Assembly: GCA_900169235.1 (NCBI GenBank)
Contig: FWCC01000371.1
Span: forward strand, 52,403 to 116,402
Length of the DNA stretch: 64,000 nt
Source of the DNA: Zarea fungicola
Taxonomy: Eukaryota; Ascomycota; Sordariomycetes; Hypocreales; Cordycipitaceae
Reading direction: 5' to 3'
In this document: piece after piece, positions 32,101 to 42,648 of the stretch
Position numbering within the stretch: the first letter of the stretch is position 1
How the letters are laid out: every line of letters begins with the position of its first letter
Translations under genes and position numbers: made by a program
Notes under the pieces: generated by a model
What the model saw: only the letters and a program-made list of their open reading frames with translations
What the model was told of the DNA's origin: nothing
Databases searched by the model: none

Positions 32101-32716
32101 AGAGCTGCTGCGCACCAATATCCCGGCATTCGCCAGTCTCCAATACAAAGACAAACTGGATCCCCCGACCCCGAAGCAGGTATCTGCTCTCAAGCAAATG
32201 GCCGCTGCTGGTTTCGTCGACCAAGTGGCTATCCGCGCCGACCTGGCACCCGTACCGCCGGAGCAGTACCGGAAACCCAGGCGTGCCATTGATGTGCCTT
32301 ATTTGCCATTGATTCCCCTGCGCGGCTCCTTGGGCGGTCCGGCTGAGGAAACTGTTGTGTACATTCACCCGACGTCGCCTATGGCGCATCTCAGCACGGC
32401 AGAGTGCCCAGAGTACATTGTGTACTCGTATCTGCAGCGCGCGACGCCAACAGGCGATGGCTCCAAACGGCCCAAGACGAGAATGCATTCCCTCACAGAT
32501 GTTTCCGGCGCACAACTAGCCGGTCTGGCCAAGGGTACATCACTATTGACCTATGGCAAGCCCAAGAAGGAGAAACTTCTACCGGGCGGCACTACGAGAG
32601 AGTGTATTGTTGTCCCATACCTCCGGGCGGAGAATACAGGTGGGCAGGGCTGGCCGCTGCCGGCTAAAAAGGTGAAGCAGAGAAAGGATCCAGCCAAGGG
32701 ATGGGTTGTAGAATAG
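29162..32716 (+). CDS. ECM16: DEAH-box RNA helicase Ecm16/Dhr1 (DHX37), ribosome biogenesis
   Basis: This 1184-aa intronless protein starts at the first ATG. A basic N-terminus (VKFVPRQRKHR) is followed by coiled-coil-like charged helices and a long Asp/Glu run (about 240-280). Helicase motifs are GATGSGKTTQVPQ (384 on), PRRVAA, DEAH (485-488), SATL (527 on), the C-terminal NVAETSLTIPG and QRAGRAGR, then the winged-helix, ratchet and OB domains typical of DEAH enzymes. An acidic insert (about 640-680) sits before the second RecA domain, as expected for this family. Ecm16/Dhr1 displaces U3 snoRNA from pre-rRNA during 40S assembly in the nucleolus. Length and domain order fit an intact orthologue. 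Confidence 0.95.
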   Translation: MVKFVPRQRKHRVLARERAAENARHEMDDPNQEIIGAAEKQELADKRARLKAELKEEAGKMSSKKAKRLEKYIDTKLRKDENRELLAKLAAGKVDTSLFKSSKSLGQGRETKKQSLSRALREARAGIEDGEALLEERPEVPDADNSDSDESDVAKPAAPTPKKTEQKSVEAKASAVQPLAPLGSGLKRPLDVDEDGRPVLQKRQKRGGVKSKVVAPVLPPSDNESGSDEDEWCGISDEGEGAENEEEEEDDEEDEESSEDSEDDDEDDEEDEEDDSGEQRAQRSSMFKAWATQQRNEALGFDPNHSTTSNMVIPKPDSFVPRAPEQEPLPMELQPTKNTDRKAFSVTVTRTPEIQEARLKLPVVSEEQKLMEAIHDNNIVVICGATGSGKTTQVPQFLYEAGYGAADSETPGLIGVTQPRRVAAVSMSKRVAEELGDHSSAVAYQIRFEGSVDSKTAIKFMTDGILLREIAQDITLKKYSAIIIDEAHERSVNTDILIGMLSRVIKLRAELAEEDPKLKPLKLIIMSATLRIEDLTMNPNLFPTPPPVLEVEGRQHPVTMHFARKTQFDYVDEAFRKISRGHRKLPPGGFLVFLTGRNEILQLSKLLKTAFGGPKSAEGPKVRIAASEAPLEVEDLDFGDVDDNTHDDLDEIISDGEDDDEEFQIEEEQEAAPLKVQILPLYSLLPTREQMKVFEPAPEGTRQIILATNVAETSLTIPGTKFVFDCGRVKDRNYDRQSGVQSYDIGWISKASANQRAGRAGRTGPGHCYRLYSSAVFERDFQEFADPELLRMPIEGVVLQLKSMNLQNVVNFPFPTPPERHSLASAEKLLEYLSAISSSGQVTQIGQTMSMFPLSPRFARVLLVGHLHDCLPYTIALVAGLSAAEVFLPELQAVPALAAKEEGAFRTNADVIAETQQANAHRVFNQVHRNFCFLDDKSDAIKLLQVVGEFAHEPTEAWCESHFVRFKVLKEIQQLRKQITELLRTNIPAFASLQYKDKLDPPTPKQVSALKQMAAAGFVDQVAIRADLAPVPPEQYRKPRRAIDVPYLPLIPLRGSLGGPAEETVVYIHPTSPMAHLSTAECPEYIVYSYLQRATPTGDGSKRPKTRMHSLTDVSGAQLAGLAKGTSLLTYGKPKKEKLLPGGTTRECIVVPYLRAENTGGQGWPLPAKKVKQRKDPAKGWVVE

Positions 32717-33064
32717 AGGGGCCATGACGAGAAATTGAAGTCGATGGTATTGCACGGTATAATACCACGCTGCCAACAGGTAGAATCACGATGGACAGCG
32801 GGCATAGACTGGACATGCATCTGCATTACATTTACACTGGCGCATGGAGTTTCATACATGAAAAGGGAATAAAAACTATGTTACAATTTAGATTATGTTG
32901 AAACTGCCGGATGCCACTTTATTGTTAAAGTAAAAGGCAGACATCTGTGACACCTATACAAGCCGAGTTCCGTCCAGCTCCTCCCCGCCACCAATAAATT
33001 CAGCCTAATAACTGCGAAAATAATAAAGATTTGACACCAAAACTTGGGAATCCCAAACCTTGCT
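32717..33064. other. convergent 3' flanks
   Basis: 3' region of the helicase gene and of the secreted protein on minus. No gene seen. Confidence 0.45.
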
Positions 33065-33400
33065 TCAGGCGTAAAAGTAGCAAAGGCCGTCTGCGCCGCA
33101 AAAGGTTGCCTTAGGACCACAACATTCTCGGCCGCAGCAGCTACTCAATTGGCAGCACCAGCCGTCGCAGAGAAATGGATATCCTGCCTGGCAGTACTGA
33201 GGACTCTGTGAAGTGGTCTGTGAGGTGGTCTGCGCAGCACGTTCAATGCGCGGAGCGGGTTGAGCTTCGCCAGAATCCCTGGTGCGGCTGGGATCCTCCT
33301 CAAGGATGGTCGGCAGCTTTACCGCCTGCTCATTTCGCGGAGTTGACAAGGCAACACCGGTGGTAGATAGAAGAGAAATGATTGCAATGGAAAGCTTCAT
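33065..33400 (-). CDS. small secreted cysteine-rich protein D, ten-Cys C-terminal module
   Basis: This is 111 aa, intronless, with an ATG at 33400. Residues 1-18 form a signal peptide (IAIISLLSTTGVALS). A Ser/Thr/Gln-rich spacer with several basic pairs (possible processing region) leads to a compact C-terminus with ten cysteines in about 45 residues, including three CC pairs (WCC, SCC, ECC). That pattern resembles knottin- or granulin-like modules that fungi attach to secreted proteins. No enzyme domain is present. It stands at the edge of the sugar-utilisation region; function is unknown. Confidence 0.75.
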   Translation of the reverse strand: MKLSIAIISLLSTTGVALSTPRNEQAVKLPTILEEDPSRTRDSGEAQPAPRIERAAQTTSQTTSQSPQYCQAGYPFLCDGWCCQLSSCCGRECCGPKATFCGADGLCYFYA

Positions 33401-34200
33401 TGTTGTGACGTAGAGTGTGTCTTGTATTGAGAAATGAAAAAGTAATCTTTATTGAAATGGAGGCTGCGAGTGAGCTTTCTACAGAACAAGAAGCTGCAGA
33501 AGCATTAGGGACGGAAAGGAACCTTATATAGGCAGAAGAGAAAATAAAGTTGTAAGCTATGTCCTATTTGTTGAGGCTATTCGTTCGGCACTTTGCTCTT
33601 ACAAGGCAGAGGTAACCGGGTGAAGTTGGAGGCACATCTCAACGTTGCAGGATACGAGTCAGTCCCGAACCCAAACTCAGTTATAATTAGAGGCATTTTT
33701 TTCTTAACAGCGAAAGAATATTTTTGGTAAAGACAAGGAATCTGGTAGCCCTCAAAATGATACCGGAGGACTCTTTCTCTGGACTGCTTCCTATGTAGTC
33801 TGTATAGACCAGAAAGATCGATTCGAATCAAGGCGAATACGCCCGCACAAGAAATATCGCTTCTCAACATACGATGGATGGTGAGCTTGTTGACGGGTAG
33901 AGTTCAAAAACGGACCGTCGGTCCCTTGAGCCGAACCTCGGATAATCGTGATGTGTGCTAAGACATAAGAAAGGGTCCCTGCGACAGTCTGTGCTTTATA
34001 GGGCGCAATGGTTGCCGAAAATGGGAATTGCCTCGCCATAATTGAGCTAGGGTACCGGTTGAGCTAGTATTAATATGATCATTGTACAATTGCACGGGCG
34101 TCCATACGCGCTGTGATAAGGTTCTCGGGCCACAATAGCGTCGCGATCAGGTAAAGTCAAAATTAATTCTCTACAAGTAGATGTCGTCTAACGTCTCTCC
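33401..34200. other. 800-bp intergenic region
   Basis: It contains the promoter of secreted protein D, with a TATA box TATATAAG on the minus strand at 33524-33531, about 125 bp before its ATG. Nothing else was recognised. Confidence 0.45.
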
Positions 34201-35844
34201 TTACACATGTCCCGCAGCCTTGATTTTCCTCAGAGAAGCTTTTACCGGATTAGGCGCGTCAAAAATCTCAGTCATTTCCTCGAGGGACCTGCCCTTGGTC
34301 TCGACAGAAAACAGGTAGCTAATTGTGGCTTGGATAAGGTCCCAGGCAATAAACACAATGTACGTCTTCCAGCCAATGTTTTGCAGAGAGATCGGGAAGC
34401 AAAACTGATTAATAAAGGCGAGGCAGTGCACAAACGCAAACACAAATGCCAGACCTTTGCCGCGCTGCTCGTACGACAGGCACTCAACCGGGTACAGCGC
34501 CTGCAGCGGCGTCATGCCAAAGTTGTAGCACCACCCAAAGATGAAGATGAAGGCAACGCCTGCCAATGCGGCGCCGTTCTCCTTGCTCCCAGCATAGACA
34601 CCGGTTCCAGCCGTGATGCCCGCAAAGCAAAGCGAGCACGCGACCGAGGTCCAGATACTGGTCGGGCGACGACCCATCTTCTCAATGAGACTGGCCCCGA
34701 CATAGGAGGCCACGGCAGAAATGGCGGTATACCCCAGGTTGATGTTTAGAATCTGGTCGGAGCGCGTCATGCCGGTGGTCATGAGCATGGCTGGCAGGTA
34801 GTAGCTCACGACGGCATTGCCTGAGCACTGGCCCCAGACGGACGGGATGAGGGCGTTGACCATGCGCCACCGGGCGGCGCGCGTCTTGTACAGGTCGCTG
34901 TAGTCCCACCACTTCTTGTCCGAGCCGTGGAGGGAAATGACCTGCCGGTACTCTTCAATCTGCACCCGCACGAGGGCGTGCTGGGGGTTGCCCTCGCCGT
35001 GGTACTTTGTGAGAAACGCCAGGCTCTCCTTCTCGCGCTGGTGGGCATAGAGCCAGCGCGGCGACTCGGGAAAGAACATGACAAAGACGGCGACAATGGC
35101 CGGGCAGATGAGCTGGCACCAGACGGGCACGCGCCACTGCGCATCGCCGTGAAACCGCACGGAGCCGCGCGTGACGCCGGCGGCCATGAGCGCGCCGACG
35201 GCATACGTGCAGTTGTAAAAGGCCGTCAGGACGCCGCGATACGCGGGGGGGCTAATCTCGGCGCACCAGATGGAGCTGGCGCAGCGCACGATGCTGACGC
35301 CGAAACCGAGGAAGAAGCGACCGGCGACAAATGCCTGGGTGTTGGTGGCGAGGGCCGAGAGGACGGTGCTAAGAATGACAATGATGCTGCCGACGAAGAC
35401 GCCCATGCGGCGGCCTTTGAAGTCGCATGCCGGCCCGGTAAAGGGCAGCGATACGACGGTGCCGACTGTGTACATGGCGGAGATGTAGCCGAGCTTGGGA
35501 CCAGTCTTGCCAACGTGGAAACGGTCTCGGAAGGATTCCATGGCTGGAAGAGAGCCGAAAATGGAGCCATCATAGCCTGCAAGACAATAGACATTAGTTT
35601 CTGTGAAAAGCATAGAATAAATTTATAATAGCAAGTATTCCGCACCATTCATTGTAGAACAAAGGAAAGCCACTGCGCAAAAGCAATACAGCTTGAGGAG
35701 AGGGCGACTCCATGGGGATAGCTTGGCCGCAGCAAGAGCTTCGGCCATTTCCTCCGCCGATGGGTGCGCATCATAATGAACCACCTCGGCGGCATCATCG
35801 CCACCCTTTTCAATTGACTTTCGCATATCAGTGTCTGTGCTCAT
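34201..35844 (-). CDS. MFS sugar transporter (sugar porter family), 2 exons
   Basis: Exons are 35646-35844 and 34201-35576 (donor GTGCGG, acceptor GCAG), for 524 aa. Twelve membrane segments are expected. Signatures of the sugar porter family are NGYDGSIFGSL in helix 1, DFKGRRMG in loop 2-3, PESPRWLY after helix 6, EKMGRRP in loop 8-9 and VETKGRSLEEM after helix 12. It is a plasma-membrane proton symporter for a mono- or oligosaccharide, closest in style to fungal lactose/cellobiose-type permeases. It precedes GH88 and DUF2264 genes, which suggests a uronic-acid-containing sugar as cargo. A CGG/CCG-rich block lies about 210-250 bp upstream. Confidence 0.92.
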
Positions 35845-36050
35845 CTTGTCTGCGAGTCTTGCTAGTATGAGGAGGTTATTAGAGCTGGAGCTAAGCCGTA
35901 TCAAGGAGCTGCTGCCATTATCTTGAAAATGAATAGGGCCGGGCACAGTAGGATATATAACTCCCAGCACACAACAGGGGAGATCGTGAAAGCCATCACC
36001 ACGATTGTCTCGGAGACACTTGAGGCGATTCTGGGGACCCCAGATTGATG

Positions 36051-36091
36051 CCGGAGCGCAGCGCCGCTGTGCCTCCGCTTGCCGAGGGCGG
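36051..36091. promoter_or_regulatory. CGG/CCG array upstream of sugar porter
   Basis: Five non-overlapping CGG/CCG triplets fall in 41 bp (about 36051, 36064, 36075, 36082 and 36089), with another CGG at 36011. Zn2Cys6 regulators bind pairs of such triplets. Two such regulators are encoded within 15 kb. Confidence 0.35.
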
Positions 36092-36426
36092 AGATATTGA
36101 GCGCAGCTAGAGTGGAACAGTGTGGCTGGCCCAAATGAACCTTTCAGATTCAGCTTTTCCCCACTTGAAAATCAATAGCCGAACTGGCCGGAATTACGGT
36201 TTTAGTGTTTTGGGCCTGGAACATTGGCCGAGGTTTCCGTGGCTTGTTCTACGGGCTTGAAGTTGCAGTCAACGTTGATGAGAGACAGCATGTGAATTGG
36301 GTCAAGGCGGGCGTAAGTGAAAAAACTGAATAAATAATTTTGAAACTTTTTTTTTGTTTTTCTTTCACTAGCGAAATCGACTGTCTTTGTCTACTCTATC
36401 TGTTCTTGCGCATTTACTACAGTCTC

Positions 36427-38092
36427 TCAAGCGTAGCCCAACTGAAGTAGTCTATTTCCAAACTCCAGCAAGTAGTAATCAGCATACACCAGACCATGGT
36501 TCGCGTACTTGTCAGTCCAATTTTCATTAAAATTGGCCGTCGCGCATTTCAAGATGCAATCAAAAGAGTTCTCGATAGAATCTGATGATGTTTTTGTATC
36601 TACTTTGAGACATCCAGAAGCATCTTCCTGGACGACAAGTTCCAACTTGTCCTGTGCGTAACAAAGTGTAATTGTCTCTCTGACAATAGTCATAGCAGCT
36701 TGGTAGTATTTTTGAAAAAGATTGAAATCCCCAACAGCTGCTAGAGAGTTGGCAATAAGAATCATGCCATTCGCAGCAATCATGGCCGCGGATGTGTCAC
36801 GAAGCGGGCTACCTTCATCCACTGGCGCATCAAAATCCCACAGTGGAACAAACCTGCCGACTCGGACACCTGAGCGAACCTGCTCCACACAATTAGGAGC
36901 CTTCATGAGGCGATCGATAAAGTAGTCCGCCAGGCCACATGCAGTCTGTAGGAAGGTCTCATCCTTGGTCCAGCTGTAGGTTTGCGCATAGCCGAGAATG
37001 GCCCACGCCTGACCACGCGACCAAGTAGAGGTGTCCGAGTAACCCTGGGCTGTGAGGCGCTGGAGAAGCTTGCCAGACTTGGGACACATGTTGGCTACGT
37101 GGCAGGTGGAGTATGCTGGATATTTGGATCCGGGACATGCTGTTTCCCGGCGTAGATGTGACTCCCGAACCGTATGGGCGTGAGTGGTGGCAATATCAAT
37201 GAGCCTCTTGGAGGAAGCATGGTGGCCGGCATAATAAAGAAGATTCAAATCTGCCCATGTCAGGGAAACTGCTGTCTGTGTTGTATGTATAAAAAGAAAT
37301 TCAACTTACTACACATGCTGTCAATAATGACCAAAAATTCAGATTCCTTGTCGATAAAATTGTTGCCGTTGTTGACAAAAGAATCCCAGCTACGAATCGC
37401 CTTTGTTGTCTCATTGTACCGACTCGCCAAACTTTCCGCCGCATTGAGAATCGATTTGAGACTGCGCTCATCGCCCGTAAGTTCATAGTCGCGTCGCAGC
37501 GCAGGCTCAATGATGAAGCCAATGTCGTGGGTGTCTTTGCGATTCGACATTTCATGCAGCGGCTCCGCCCACCTGCGGCAGACATCCAGGAGCCGGGTTC
37601 TTAGTAGCTCGCGCCCGTCTGGACTTTGGCCTTTTTCATTCAGAAAAGCTTGCGGGTACTTGACCGAACGCTCGAGTAAACAGTAAAGACTACCGGGAAA
37701 GAAGCCGCAAGTCCAAAATTCGGCATCTCGGTACAGGTACTGCCCTGCGTGGTGACCTTTCTGGGGGCATGTTTCGGGAAACGTTTGTGGAGGATCCTGT
37801 ATCGGTGTTAGCACCAACTGTATAGTATTCATATTAAAACGGTTTCTCCAACTACCTCGCGTGCAAGATGCTTAGAAGAAGTCTTCCAAATTTTAAGAAT
37901 TGCATTGTTGGAAAATAGCTTCAACAGCTCTTCCCCATCCTCCGGTGCATTTGAGCTACCTAAATGCAACTTGTTATTCAGTTCATTCTGTGCTTCTGAC
38001 TTGGAGCAAGTTTCGTGACAGTCATTTGACTTTTTGCTGGAAATTGAATTCCCATTTGCGTACAATGCCGTTGCTATCGTCGAGGGAGACAT
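36427..38092 (-). CDS. GH88 unsaturated glucuronyl hydrolase, 3 exons
   Basis: Exons are 37856-38092, 37310-37796 and 36427-37250, for 515 aa with the ATG at 38092. An upstream in-frame ATG at 38164 would add 24 residues. The conserved part begins DPPQTFPE and shows RDAEFWTCGFFPGSLYCL, THDIGF (first catalytic Asp region), IIDSMCNLNLLYYAG (second Asp), STWSRGQAWAI and LWDFDAP. That is the (alpha/alpha)6 barrel of glycoside hydrolase family 88. These enzymes hydrate the 4,5-unsaturated uronic acid left at the non-reducing end by polysaccharide lyases. The N-terminal 60 residues are Ser/Asn-rich and unlike the family. There is no clear signal peptide, suggesting intracellular action on imported oligosaccharides. 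Confidence 0.88.
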
Positions 38093-38304
38093 CCTGTAAA
38101 GCCTTCCGTGTAAGTGCAAGAGAAGCAAAGTCGATGAATTGTGTGAGGTGACCTGGCCGTTCATTTTAGCAATTACAAAACCATGGTTTGGAAGTACCCA
38201 TAAAATGAAAACCGCCCAAAAGGGCAAATGGCATTGCGCCGTAGATGGACTTGGACGCCTATACAACGTTTATTGTTGCAACGAATCACCTGGTGGGCCA
38301 TGAG

Positions 38305-38337
38305 CGGAGGACGGCGCCGCGCCGGCCCCGGACTCCG
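38305..38337. promoter_or_regulatory. CGG/CCG array in GH88/DUF2264 divergent promoter
   Basis: Six non-overlapping CGG or CCG triplets occur in 33 bp, ending with an exact inverted pair CGG-ACT-CCG (38329-38337). The array lies between the two divergent genes and could serve both. Confidence 0.45.
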
Positions 38338-38525
38338 TTCACCTTGTCATTCAGCCCAGTTGGCGCAACCCTTGTGAATGGAGGCTCTAGCCGGGTTCTT
38401 ACTTCTCATCCAAACAAAACTTATCCTTGCAAGGCTCCAAACATCACGAGCAAGTTAAGCTACGCTCGCGCAAACAAATCACAGTCCGACTCAGCCTGTC
38501 GTACCAGAAGCCTCAGCCAGTAGCC

Positions 38526-40733
38526 ATGCCACCATTGCCCGATTTCACAGACAATCGCTTCGCGAGCCACAGCGAAACTGTGGCAGCAGCAAAGGCACTT
38601 ATACGTCCCCTTTTACCGTATTTTTCAGAGGGGAAGGCCAGCGTTAAGCTCCCAATTACCTCTGGCGCCCATTTCGACGACGCCGCGGCCCAGCTCGAAG
38701 GCTATGCTCGGCCGCTGTGGGTTGTTGCCGCACTACTCGCCGGTCGGAAACAAGAAGGGGACAGCGCATCTGACTCTCTTGTGAGAAATTGGATAGAAGG
38801 CCTTGAGAATGGCGTAAATCCTTTGCACCCAGACTTTTGGGGCTACATGAGCGACTGGGACCAAAGAATGGTCGAGTCTGAAATACTATCCTTTGCACTC
38901 CTCTCAGCACCAGAAGCACTTTACACGCCACTAAGCCAGGACGCCAAGTTGAATTTAAAAGCTTGGTTGCATGAGATAAATGGCAAAATTATGCCAGAAA
39001 ACAACTGGCGGTGGTTTCGCGTCCTGTCCAACCTCGCACTCATCAAGGTATGCGGCGCAGACCAAACAAAGTACTGGCCGCTTATGGAGGCAGATTTGGT
39101 GATTCTGGAGACATTTTACATGTCGGATGGGTGGTCCAGTGATGGTGTCTGGCGTCCAGTGGGCACGGATGACAAGGACGAAGGAACTGGAAAAAATGCA
39201 GCTCGGGGACGGCATGCAGACTACTACTCGGGCAGTTTCGCGCTTCAGTTCAGCCAAATATTGTATTCTAAATTTGCAAGCGACATTGATCCAGAGAGAT
39301 GCCAGCTGTTCAAAGAAAGGGCCAGGCGGTATATCGGCTCATTCTGGTCGTACTTTGATACGGATGGTACGCAACCACTCCCTGGCGAGCATACTGCTAC
39401 CGCCCTTTTCCCTTGCATTTACTGACTAATTACGCGTGTAGGCTCGGCTATTCCATTTGGACGGTCGCTCTGCTACAAATTCGCAATGGGGGGTTTCTAC
39501 GCCGCATATGCATATGCAGGACTCTGCGACGATTCGGATCCTCTCCGGTCCCATGGAGCTGTCAAGGGCATGTTGCTGCGTCATTTGCGCTGGTGGGCCG
39601 CCAACTCCAAGGACAGCTTCCATACGGATGGGACATTGAGTATCGGCTACCTGTATCCCAACATGTTCATGTGTGAGAATTACAACTCGCCACAATCTCC
39701 ATACTGGGCGCTCAAGTCACTGCTGGTCGTGGCTCTTTCGAAAGACGATGCGTTTTGGACTGCAGAGGAGCTCCCTCATCCTCTGGAACAATCGACCGAA
39801 AATCAATCATCGGAGACTGCTGAAATACAAGTCGTCAAACCCGCCCGCCAAATTGTCTGCAACCTTGAGCAGGGAAAGCATCACTTTCTCTTGTCATCAG
39901 GCCAATTCTGTGTCTGGCCGATGAAGGCAACGCAGGCTAAATACGGCAAATTTGCATACTCGTCTGCGTTTGGCTTTAGTGTCCCAACAGGGCCACTGCT
40001 AGCCCAGATGGCTCCGGATAGTACACTGGCAGTCAGTCGTGATGGCGAGGAGACTTGGGCAGTGCGATGGACGTCCATCGGGGAGACGCGATTCCAGCCT
40101 ATGGCGGTCGCCGGACTGCAAGTTCCTGTTACAGCCATGATCAGTCGCTGGAAGCCATGGGCTGACGCAGGCATCGAGATTGAAAGCACACTCATCCCGC
40201 CATGTGCAAAGTGGCCAGATTGGCATGTACGTATCCATCGCATCCGACCGCGCGGTGTCATAGTTATCGCGAGGCTTGGTGTGGTGGATTCCGGATTTGC
40301 CATTTACGGGCAGCGAAAAATAGACGGCCGAGTCATTCAAACCGTGAAGAAGGAAAGCTCAACCATTATGCCGCTCGAAATTATGCAGAATAGTGAGCTG
40401 GCAGTGGAAACTTCAACATCCGCACTTGTCGTGTCTGAGGCGGGCGCGAGCGGTGTTGTTGATTACTCACCGAAAGTGCAGTATCGGACAAGTCGTGGAG
40501 ACGTGCTGCGTCCAGACCCAAATACGAATCTCATCACGACTAGGACAATGATACCGAATATCCGGCATTCCATGAACGGGTTGGCGTGGCACGAATGCAT
40601 CGTCGCATCGGGTATTTTTGCGATTGCTGCAAAGCCGGGCGATGGCCAGATTCAGGAGAAGGAGCTTGACATTCGCTGGCAAAGAAGACCAAGTGTGGGT
40701 TTCACAGCCGATGGGGGGATTCTTCTAGAATAG
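38526..40733 (+). CDS. DUF2264 family protein (probable glycan-active enzyme), 2 exons
   Basis: Exons are 38526-39366 and 39442-40733 (donor GTACGC, acceptor GTAG), for 710 aa. The N-terminal half has the features of Pfam DUF2264: FDD.AAQLEGYARPLWV, DWDQRMVES, NNWRWFRVL and SDGWSSDGVW, followed by PFGRSLCYKFAMGGFYAA and GYLYPNMFMCENYNSPQSPYW. An alpha/alpha-barrel with a C-terminal beta-rich domain is expected. From memory, relatives are placed in CAZy family GH154 with beta-glucuronidase or related activity; this should be checked. No signal peptide is evident. Divergent pairing with GH88 supports a role in cleaving uronic-acid oligosaccharides. Confidence 0.85.
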
Positions 40734-41416
40734 TATCGCTCTGCAGTCCACGTAATAGTCAATGCTGTTCATGTGTGCCGCATTTGCGTATGAGTATGGT
40801 GATCGGGTGGTTATTACATAGTATTTTGAGCCGGCATTGGATCTTCAATGGGGCCTCGTTGCCGCAACTCGTATCATTGTCTATTAATAGTCACCGGGCC
40901 ACCGGCTATTGGGGTGGCAAATACTAGAAACTGGCAGCATTGGTGGGTTGTTGGGCATCTGCCGGGCGACGTGTGTCTCTGAGAATCTAGAAGCAGCCAC
41001 CCTCCAGCAACACCCTTGCGTTGAGCTGCAACGGTCGCCCTTGCAACAGGGCTAATGCGTCACTCCCAGCTGGAAGCTCCCACTGGCTTTGAAGATCTCG
41101 ATAAATATTGGCAGGGCGACGGAAAAAAGTGGCCTGCTAAGCGGACACTAGGGACACCCACACGACGTCATGCGGGTACACAGCAAAAAGCAAATACCGC
41201 TCAGTGTAATACGAACTCTGTGAGACACGGGAGAAAAACAATCTTCCCTGCGAATCACAATTTTAATCTCGATCAACTATTTAAAGTTGTGCTCCTTCCC
41301 TCTCCCCTCTCTTACAAAAACGTTGACCCAGATTGCTTCTCTTGCGACATTTTACAACCCCCACGTCTGTTCTTACTCAACATACCACACATAACAAATC
41401 CGTCAAGTCGATCAAA
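40734..41416. other. intergenic region
   Basis: 3' flank of the DUF2264 gene and the promoter and leader of the next gene. An open frame at 41055-41516 overlaps that leader and was not called. Confidence 0.45.
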
Positions 41417-41995
41417 ATGGTCAACGCCTTACAAATCGTCTTACACGCTGCTGCAGTTTCGGCAGCTGCCATCCAGAGCTGCGGCGCCGCCAAACCCTCA
41501 TCATCCTTCAAGCTAGTCGCCGAACTAGTCAGCAGTGATATTAAACCATCCGTCAAGGGTACGGAAGTCGGTTTCACAGCCACGCAAAATTGCGCCGCAA
41601 ACCTGACCCTTGTCGCTGGTGGCCAGGGCCATGTCTTTTACAACACAGGGTCGAGCACAGAGACCACACAACTGCCGTCACACTCTGCTGCCGGAATTAC
41701 TGTCACGCCAGGAGGCACGGCAACTATCCCCGCCTTCAAGCCCGTGACAGTCCAGTGCGGGCAGGGTACCACAGAGGTTGTCGTCAATGATCAGGGATAT
41801 TTGCACTTTGGACCCCCGAATGAATCTGGCTGGATGGCCTGCCCCAACTATGAGAATGCGTCGACTCTCACTTTGATGTTCCGGGCGGCTGGTCAGAGAA
41901 GATTTGAGGATTGTGCTGAGATTAAGTTGAGGGCCGTCTGCTGTGATGGAGGCAGCGCTGCTGGAGCTGTTGCGGCTCATTGTTCACAGCAGTAA
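41417..41995 (+). CDS. secreted protein of unknown function (DUF7907-like)
   Basis: This is 192 aa, intronless. The ATG at 41417 (AAAATGG context) was chosen because it gives a clean signal peptide (LQIVLHAAAVSAAAI); the longer frame upstream has no secretion signal. The mature part is beta-rich with FKLVAELVSSDIKPSVKGTEVGF near its start, GYLHFGPPNESGW in the middle and a C-terminal WMACPNY..ASTLTLMF segment, with several cysteines. This layout resembles a fungal family of secreted proteins lacking known activity (DUF7907; recalled, not searched). It sits between the DUF2264 gene and a regulator, so it may be co-expressed with the sugar genes. Confidence 0.7.
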   Translation: MVNALQIVLHAAAVSAAAIQSCGAAKPSSSFKLVAELVSSDIKPSVKGTEVGFTATQNCAANLTLVAGGQGHVFYNTGSSTETTQLPSHSAAGITVTPGGTATIPAFKPVTVQCGQGTTEVVVNDQGYLHFGPPNESGWMACPNYENASTLTLMFRAAGQRRFEDCAEIKLRAVCCDGGSAAGAVAAHCSQQ

Positions 41996-42648
41996 TGACG
42001 AAAAAAAGGGTACAAAAAGTGGTTTGATGAGGACTGTCTAGGCTGCCCACCCCTACACGATTTCTTTTTATCCCTTCTACCATGGCACAAAACTATTACA
42101 AGGTATTTAATTTTCACGACATTTAGATAGATCAATAGCATTAAATTTTTATTTTCCACGACGGCAGCCGCTTGCCGAACAGCCGAGGGCGGAGGTAACA
42201 TTCCGACACGCAGCTAATAAACTAGCGTCCTGTGGCTGGACAAATTGCACAGCATTTTTCAACAGCTTCTTTCCGTGTCGGCCAAGCGACTTGACACTAT
42301 GCGAGATTTATAAAATTATGTGACAAGATTAATCACACGCAGACATAGATTGTTTTCGATTTTCTCAGTGCAGTTGAGCGGGATTTGCTTTACCCTGTAT
42401 GGCGTGGAGACTCTGTCGCTATTCAGTTTAAATTATTTACATGAATATACACAATTCAAACTGCGCTCATAGTGCTGCAAGTACCTACTCACGCTCACTG
42501 GCGGAGATCCTGATCCATTCAGACTATGCACAATACTTGAGCAGTCTCGGCAAGTAGATTCGTACACCATCTGTAGAAACATACCGACAAACTACCAATC
42601 TGCAACCTTGCAATCCTTCTGGGAATTGTTCGATTCAGTTCATCAATC
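41996..42648. other. convergent 3' flanks
   Basis: AT-rich 3' region between the secreted protein gene and regulator 1. No gene seen. Confidence 0.45.

Noticed and set aside
34927..35628. 233-codon plus-strand frame antisense to the sugar porter
   Set aside because: GC-rich codon bias of the porter opens the opposite frame; no hydrophobic or domain pattern of its own.
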